DNA of 64,000 bases from Neonectria sp. B-13 (lineage: Eukaryota > Ascomycota > Sordariomycetes > Hypocreales > Nectriaceae): assembly GCA_002682825.1 (NCBI GenBank), contig NOKP01000002.1:3007063-3071062 (forward strand), written 5' to 3'. Position numbers and translations under genes: made by a program. The notes beneath the pieces are model-generated. The model was not told the origin of the DNA. It searched no databases and saw nothing but the letters and a program-made list of their open reading frames with translations. Shown piece by piece: positions 57,841 through 64,000 of this stretch. The first letter of the stretch is position 1; every line of letters begins with the position of its first letter.

Positions 57841-59970
57841 TTACTTCAGCCACTTGCCATAGGCCCATCGGATGCGCTCCAAGGCTCTAGCCTGCAGCTG
57901 GATGCCCTTCATATTGGATAGGTCATCCAGGTCCTCAAGGAATTCCCTGCCGATGTCGCGGGGCATCAACCTGTCGACCAGATTCCGCAGGACGTGCACT
58001 TCACACAACAGGAGACCGTGGTCCTTGTACGACAAGAGGTTACTCTCCGTGGGATGGGCCTCGGAGAGGATGCGGTCGATGTTACGGAGGATGCGCACGG
58101 CCTTGCCGGCCTTCGCCGAGTTGCGCTGCCCAGATCGTCCACCAAAGATGCCACGGAGGTATTGGAAGAGGCCGACGGAAACTATGACGCCAGGGGTGAG
58201 ACCGACAAATCCAAAGACCAGTTCCTGGCTCTTGAGGAGGGAGTCAATGCCGGTCATGGCAACCTCCAGATCAACCTTCGTCTTCTGAACCTGGATCAAG
58301 AGTGACCTAACCAGGTCGCCCCGAATCGCTCCCATCAGAGGCTTTTGAAGGTCTTGCTCAAACGCTCGCAGCACGGGGGTCACATCGCCCTCAGCGACCT
58401 TGCTACGAATCTCCGAAATCTGAGCTTCAGATAGCGGCATGCCGCTGGTTGATGCGAAATGGGGCTTGTCGAGCGCAAAGTCAACCACCATGCGTTCCAG
58501 ACTCTCGCGATCAGCCTTCAGACTATCTCGGCTCATAATGGCGATTTCACTCGTTTTATCATGACGGATTGTTTGGATGATCTTTCCCGTCGGTTCTACA
58601 ACCCAGTTGAACCAGAAATCTTGGACAGTCGCCCCGAAGTCGAGGAACCATTTCGCAATATCAGCCTTTCGGTTGAAGAGGATCCGCAAGATGGTTGTTG
58701 ATGAGAGCAGACCAACCGTCGCAAAGAGCCAATACCGCACCAGGGGAGGAGGTGGGCCATTTTCGGTGGCTAGACTTTTCATAACAGTAAGGTGTTCAGG
58801 AAGCGTGCGGTCAATGATGTTGAGTAGCCGTCGGGCAAGGATTGCGGGCCGTTCAGTTGCGTTGCTATCCTCAAGGTGAACGGAGAGCTCGGGATCCTCC
58901 TCAACGCCGGCGAACACCTTGTCCTCGAAATCATTGATGTTGACATCCAGTGTGGAGACCTCCTTGAGAACCATGTCAATGAGGGCAACGCTGCGCTCAA
59001 CGACACCCTTAAGGTCGTGGTGATCTTGCATCTCTGCTTTCTCGTCGTCAGGGCCGAACTGCAATCCTTCATCCATTAAGACGCCAAGTCCGCTCGCGGT
59101 GATCTCTCTCAATTTTCTTAGCTGCGCTTGCTTCTTGCGAGCTTCGGCACGGCATAGAGCAACCGGAGACAAGACCTTTCGCTGTATGTTGATGAAGGAA
59201 CGCTCCCGTATACTGTCCTGAACGATGCCATAGAACTGCTTCCACTGCTGCGAGAGTCCGGTCCTCGTGGAGTCAACCAAGTCAGCTGGGGCATCTCGCA
59301 TGGAACTGGATCGAAGACGCAGTTTGGACGCATTGTACACCTCTCGTGACCAGGCCCAGAGGCGCAAAGGGGAGGTCTGGACGGTGTACAGGCTGCTGTA
59401 GGAGTATGAGCTGAGGACATCATCCCAGTACCAAATGTCATCGCTCAGCGGGATGATTTGTTCTAGCAGAGTGTTGAGGACGACGCCATGAAGTTGGATG
59501 GTGGCCTTGCTGACGAGGAGCCACTCGATTTCATTTTCATAGGGGCTCTTCAGGTCGTCAACATGAGTAGGCCTTACAACGGCTCCCGGTGCAGCAGGGA
59601 TGCCAGATTGGGCGAGGAGGCTCCTAATGCGCCATGCTGGGAGGAGTGGATGAGATGATGAGGTACTGAGGGACTGGACGAGAGGGAGCAGGTGATCGAG
59701 GCGAGGCGAAGAGAAGGCATTGGCGACAGTAAACCCCCGGTTTTCGGCGTCAGAGCGTCCGTCCTCAGAAGTATCTTCGGAGAGGACTGGCAGACGGTCC
59801 AGATAGGCGTCAAGCCGTCGCACCTGACTGTTGACAAGGTCAGCATTAAGACAGAGGTCGGTTGAGCCAAACTCAAAGATAGAGTGAGAGACAGGGGACA
59901 AATAATGTCGGGATCGGCAAGGCTAAGTAAGAGTCAGGGGTGGGCGGACGAACTCGGAAACGAGACTCAT
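57841..59970 (-). CDS. nca2: Nuclear control of ATPase protein Nca2
   Basis: Mitochondrial membrane protein; yeast Nca2 is needed for normal expression of the mitochondrial Atp6/Atp8 messages. Two exons (59970..59954, 59827..57841) give 667 aa. The large exon has no usable ATG at its 5' end (its open frame begins with TTG and an in-frame stop lies upstream), so a 17-nt first exon is needed. Joining it restores MSLVSDQVRRLDAYLDRL, a natural N terminus. That intron is 126 bp with a GTTCGT donor and GCTGAC branch point. The body is helical, with NCA2-domain features: two hydrophobic segments around VRYWLFATVGLLSSTTILRI and LVFGFVGLTPGVIVSVGLFQ, between them WFLDFGATVQDFWFNWVVEP and RESLERMVVDF, and a C terminus with LLLCEVHVLRNLV and RIRWAYGKWLK. 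Confidence 0.88.
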
Positions 59971-60871
59971 GATGAGACGAGAAATCCAAACTTGGATGAC
60001 ACAACAAGCTTCAGCCTCGGCAGGCACAGCATCAGCCAACAGCCAGTAGCCACAGCCCGCAGGAGCAGCTTCAGCGGCGGGAGCAGGACCAAGGCAGCCG
60101 CAGGGGAGTGGGTGAGCGGTCGAAGAAACTGAACTGACTGGTCAATGTCAGATTGCCAGACAGCCACCGGAAAATCTGACGGGACGGAGCGAGAGCACCA
60201 CAGTCGGGTCGGGCGGAGGTGCAGGCAGCGGCAGACTGGAGACGTCAGACGGGCGGCGGCAGATGGACTGAGGCAGAGCCGCAAACTCTCGGCCGAAGCA
60301 CGGGACCACGGGATCACGGGCGGCGGATCGGAAGGCGTAGAACCCAGTGAGGCGTAGAAACCCAGTGCGGCGTGTGGTTGGCTTGAGCCTTTGAGGGTGT
60401 GGTGCGTAACTGCGTGACCGCGCGACGGCTGAGTGCGAGTGTGAGTGTTCACTGTGTGTGGTGTGTGCGTTGCGTGCCAGGGCAGACCCAGACTTTGCAG
60501 TGTCCAGCTTACTACGTCGACGTATTCGTAGGCTTTAGGCTTAGGCTTAGGGCGTTGTGTGCTGGGCAACGGAGCGGATGCGGGATGTTGGGATGTGGGG
60601 AAGCGGCTACCAGCTCAAACGGCACGACCAGCTTCAGTATTCGTACAGTACAGTGCTATATTCGTCCGGAATTCGTACGGGCGCGTCGCATCGCACCACA
60701 CGGAGAGGTCCGGATGGTTGGGGAGCCGAGGGAACGGCGCGATGTGGCCGGGGCGGAGGTCGCCAACAGACGAGACAACGCGGCAGTCCGGCCGGCGAGG
60801 GTAAAACTGTGGGAGACGGGGTCCTGTCAGTGAGTGAGGGAGTGGATTGGAGTGGATTGAGTTGGCTTGGA

Positions 60872-60899
60872 CGAGTGTGTGAGTGTGTGAGTGTGTGAG
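60872..60899 (+). repeat. GAGTGTGT octamer array
   Basis: About three and a half copies of GAGTGTGT, directly upstream of the poly-G run that borders the assembly gap. Confidence 0.75.
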
Positions 60900-60922
60900 C
60901 ATGTGAATGAATGAGAGCGACT

Positions 60923-60941
60923 GGGGGGGGGGGGGGGGGGG
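60923..60941 (+). repeat. Run of 19 G at the edge of the gap
   Basis: Homopolymer immediately before the N block. It probably stopped sequence extension, so the true length is unknown. Confidence 0.8.
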
Positions 60942-61041
60942 NNNNNNNNNNNNNNNNNNNNNNNNNNNNNNNNNNNNNNNNNNNNNNNNNNNNNNNNNNN
61001 NNNNNNNNNNNNNNNNNNNNNNNNNNNNNNNNNNNNNNNNN
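60942..61041. other. Assembly gap (100 N)
   Basis: Exactly 100 N, a conventional gap size, so the real distance is not known. Confidence 0.99.
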
Positions 61042-62800
61042 GCCTGGAATAGAATAACTTGTGGTTGGCTTGGACGGTTCGGTGGATGACGGATCGCGGG
61101 ATGGTGGCAGAGGACAGACGGTGGAGGGTGTCCGTTCAGTATTAGTATTAGTATTCGTATTCGGATTTGTACCGGCTTCGAGACAATGGAAGCAACCACT
61201 TCGCGAAGTACTTCGTACCAACGTCAAAGCCGCCACAAGTCGCAGACTGCCTGGGTAAAATCTCAAATGCAAGGGCCTGGATTGGATGGGCAGATGAAAC
61301 AAGTTGACAAGGTCGAGAAGCAGCAAGGTCGCGGCAAAAGTGTTCGGAAGCCGGAGAGGCTGATTTGAGAGGAAGCGCAGTGACGCGAAGGCGAAGACGA
61401 AGACGACAGAACGGGTACGATCGATGAGATCATCGGACGGCGCCAGACAAAGGGGAACAAACGCCCGGCATGGTAAGGCGGTACTTGGTGGACCATACAC
61501 CATTGGCTGCGTTGCTATGTAACTCATCATCGCTCGTCGATCACCCATGCGTGTGGCGCGGGCGGTAGCGTCCACCCGTCAGCACCTTGAAGTGTCAGAG
61601 ATTGTGAGGGTTCCGAAGACCACACCACTTTTGCCCATTTGTAAGGTGTGGTTTGCTGATGAACCGCTGCTCGGGAGGCTCTGGGCCGGGCGGGGGTCAC
61701 CCACAAGTTCCCATCTGAGGGGCCGGCAGTCTTCCCAGATGTACGAATACAGAGCAAACAACAAAGATCCATCATCTCCAACCCCTGGTCAGCTTGGTCC
61801 GCGTTCTCGCCACTTGGCCCATCCAGGGGACGCGCAAATGTAAGTATCAGCTGTCACGGCGAGTGCTAGATCCGGTGGACAGGGGGGTTAAAGAAATTAT
61901 TCGGGGTCTGAATGCCTTCTTTGCAGCCCCGAGGGGTCTATCAAGCTCAATTTCTCTAGAAAAAACTCACAGTAGATGGTAATGACTCGTGAATGCCATC
62001 TCCCAAGTTAGTTTACAGATTGCTATCGTTGACCGCCTTCAATTGCCACAGCTCTCCGTAACAGTCCGGAGGGGAATGGGCCGTGTCTCTTGCAGTCTTG
62101 CTCTCCGTGTCGATGGTCATCACCGGGGCCGCTGAGTGGCCCATGTGGTCCCCTGAAAATTCCCGTCAAATCCCCATAACTTTCGGGGCGGTGACGGCAC
62201 TCAAGGGGGCGTTCACATCCTCCATCGCACCGTGTTACCGTGGACGTCCTGGAGCCGCCCGTAAGGCCCCGTGAACGCCCTGCAACTAGACCCGGAAGCC
62301 GGAAGGACAATTTGGCTGTGGGCTCATTCTGGAACCATTTGTGCCCATTTGCCATCTTTTTCGTTTGCCGACCAGGCACGGACCAATTATGCCAGGGGCT
62401 GGCTAGCCCGTCCCGACGCAGGGTGGGAAGGTCCCCTGTGGTCCCCTCCTTCCTTTCCCTTTCCTTGGGTGCGCCTGCCCTGTGACTGGCCAAATCTGCA
62501 CACGCAAGTGGGCGAGTGGGTGTGTGCCCGCCAAGCCGCCGCCCCAATTGGGATCTGGCGCGTGGCGGGCAGTTGAGGAAATGATAAAACCTCCCCAACA
62601 GCCACTATCCGTTCTCTTCCCTATCACCGCCATCGTCGACCCTCTTGACGAGCCGCCTCCTTCGACGACTCTGAATCGTTGAACACCCAGTTGTTTGCTG
62701 GTTTCCTCCTTTGAGCCCTTCGTCTTTCGGGCCTCTTTTTCCTCTTTACCTTTCACCCGGTCCTTGAGTTACAGAATCTCCATCGGAGTCTTCCGCAGCC

Positions 62801-63868
62801 ATGGATATGCTGTGAGTTTCCCCCTGATGCGACTATCTCGGCGCGCCACTGCTCTTCATCCAACCCGCAGGGCCACTGCTAACACTGATTCTCCCAGCAA
62901 CTCGACTATCAAGCTGTCGAATCAGACTAGCGACTACTTGAGCGTCCTTGAGGAGGTCTCCAAGTACAATGTCTCCCTTAACTTCCTCGAGAAGCTCTGG
63001 GTCGTACGTCCACCCCCGATTACCCCAACCGCGACTTTACACAACTGAACTAACACTATATTTCTATCAGGCCTGGTACATCTTCATGCAGAACGACGCG
63101 CTTGCCACTGGCATCATGAGCTTCGTCCTCCACGAGCTGGTTTACTTCGGCCGCTGCGTTCCCTACATGCTCATGGACAAGATCCCCTACTTCAACCGCT
63201 TCAAGATTCAGGCGCAGAAGATGCCCACCCTCAAGGAGCAGTGGGACTGCGCCGCCATTGTTCTCATCAGCCACTTTACCGCCGAGCTTCCTCAGATCTG
63301 GTTCTTCCACCCTATCGCTACCTACTTCGGCATGGAATACGGCGTCCCCTTCCCTCCTGTCTGGAAGATGGCTATCCAAATCACCATCTGCTTCATCATG
63401 GAAGATGCCTGGCACTACTGGTTTCACCGCGCCCTTCACTACGGCCCCCTTTACAAGGCCATCCACAAGATGCACCACACCTACTCCGCGCCCTTCGGCC
63501 TCGCTGCCGAGTACGCCTCCCCGATCGAGACCGCCCTCCTCGGCATTGGTGTCGTCGGCGCTCCCATCGTCCTCATGTCCGTTACCGGCGAGCTTCACTT
63601 GTTCACTATGTACGTCTGGATCACCCTCCGTCTGTTTCAGGCCATCGACGCCCACAGCGGCTACGACTTCCCCTGGAGCTTGCGTCACTTCCTCCCCTTC
63701 TGGGCCGGCGCTGAGCACCACGATCTGCACCACGAGAAGTTCATCGGCAACTACGCCTCCAGCTTCCGCTGGTGGGACTTCTGCCTCGACACCGAGGCTG
63801 GTGCTGATGCCCACAGGCGCCGCCGTGAGAAGAAGCTTGCTCAGATCAAGGCTCAGAAGCAGCAGTAA
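62801..63868 (+). CDS. erg25: C-4 methylsterol oxidase Erg25
   Basis: ER membrane di-iron enzyme of ergosterol synthesis that oxidises the C-4 methyl groups of 4,4-dimethylzymosterol, together with Erg26 and Erg27. Three exons (62801..62811, 62898..63003, 63071..63868) give 304 aa; the first has only 11 nt (MDM plus two bases). The three histidine clusters of the fatty-acid-hydroxylase superfamily are present: HRALH (about 158-162, in [12 protein letters not shown]), HKMHH (about 171-175) and HHDLHH (about 255-260). About four hydrophobic segments flank them, as in Erg25. The C terminus is basic ([17 protein letters not shown]), probably an ER retention signal. Start context AGCCATGGAT is strong. 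Confidence 0.96.
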
Positions 63869-64000
63869 GCTGTTTCAGCGAGTTCAAGAAGCAGCACATC
63901 TTGGTTGCGGTGAATCAAGGCTGCTCTAAAGAAGAAGCAATGAAGGAGAAGGAGCAAGGCAGCATTCAATTCATAATTGGATTCAAGACTGGATGTCATG
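63869..64000 (+). other. 3' flank of Erg25
   Basis: 132 bp of probable 3' UTR to the end of the window. Confidence 0.6.

Larger units (their letters stand above)
59971..62800. other. 2.8-kb intergenic region containing an assembly gap
   Basis: Promoters of Nca2 and Erg25 plus sequence around a 100-N gap. GC-rich and repetitive near the gap: GAGTGTGT octamers (60872-60899), a 19-G run (60923-60941), and ATTAGT/ATTCGT hexamers (about 61139-61163). Open frames are low-complexity or run through the gap, so none is called. Confidence 0.5.

Noticed and set aside
62023..62598. 191-codon minus-strand frame
   Set aside because: Arg/Gly/Pro-rich, no motif, lies in the Erg25 promoter region.

Overview
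The window is nuclear DNA of a filamentous ascomycete (Pezizomycotina, most likely a Sordariomycete). The signs are short introns of about 45-130 bp with GTAAGT/GTGAGT-type donors and CTAAC-like branch points, the gene set (Cef1, TYW1, Exo84, Tom20, Erg25, Nca2, PP2A-C with a fungal N-terminal extension), and an intron-containing tRNA-Leu. I rebuilt exon structures by hand from splice signals and reading-frame continuity. All spliced models listed as CDS close in frame. Function is inferred from motifs and remembered family features, not from a database search.

Layout. 0-13.4 kb is gene-dense: Cef1/Cdc5 splicing factor, a 14-TM MFS transporter, a divergent hexokinase, a GILT-like thiol reductase whose 3' end overlaps DcpS, and a transmembrane SH3 protein. 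13.4-19.3 kb has no recognisable gene. 19.3-25 kb holds an eight-exon Old Yellow Enzyme, a stand-alone RNase H-fold protein and a seven-TM protein. 25.4-38 kb is a dense housekeeping block: PP2A catalytic subunit, Exo84, Tom20, TYW1, an SSU1-type sulfite exporter and cysteine dioxygenase. 38-47.5 kb is gene-poor: an intact secreted SGNH esterase lies beside a broken kinase-like pseudogene and a stretch of out-of-frame coding relics. 47.5-64 kb returns to genes: an uncharacterised Ser/Pro-rich protein, a small conserved four-exon protein, tRNA-Leu(AAG), a gamma-glutamylcyclotransferase-like protein, a HIRAN-SNF2-RING helicase of Rad5/HLTF type, Nca2, a 100-N assembly gap and C-4 methylsterol oxidase Erg25.

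Functional links. The best-supported functional pairing is the head-to-head pair SSU1 / cysteine dioxygenase around a 1-kb shared promoter. Cysteine dioxygenase makes cysteine sulfinate, whose breakdown yields sulfite, and SSU1 exports sulfite. The shared promoter carries an inverted CGG-N5-CCG site and a second inverted repeat, suggesting co-regulation by a zinc-cluster factor. Most other neighbours look like ordinary, functionally unrelated fungal gene order. I saw no CRISPR, operon, intact transposon or biosynthetic cluster.
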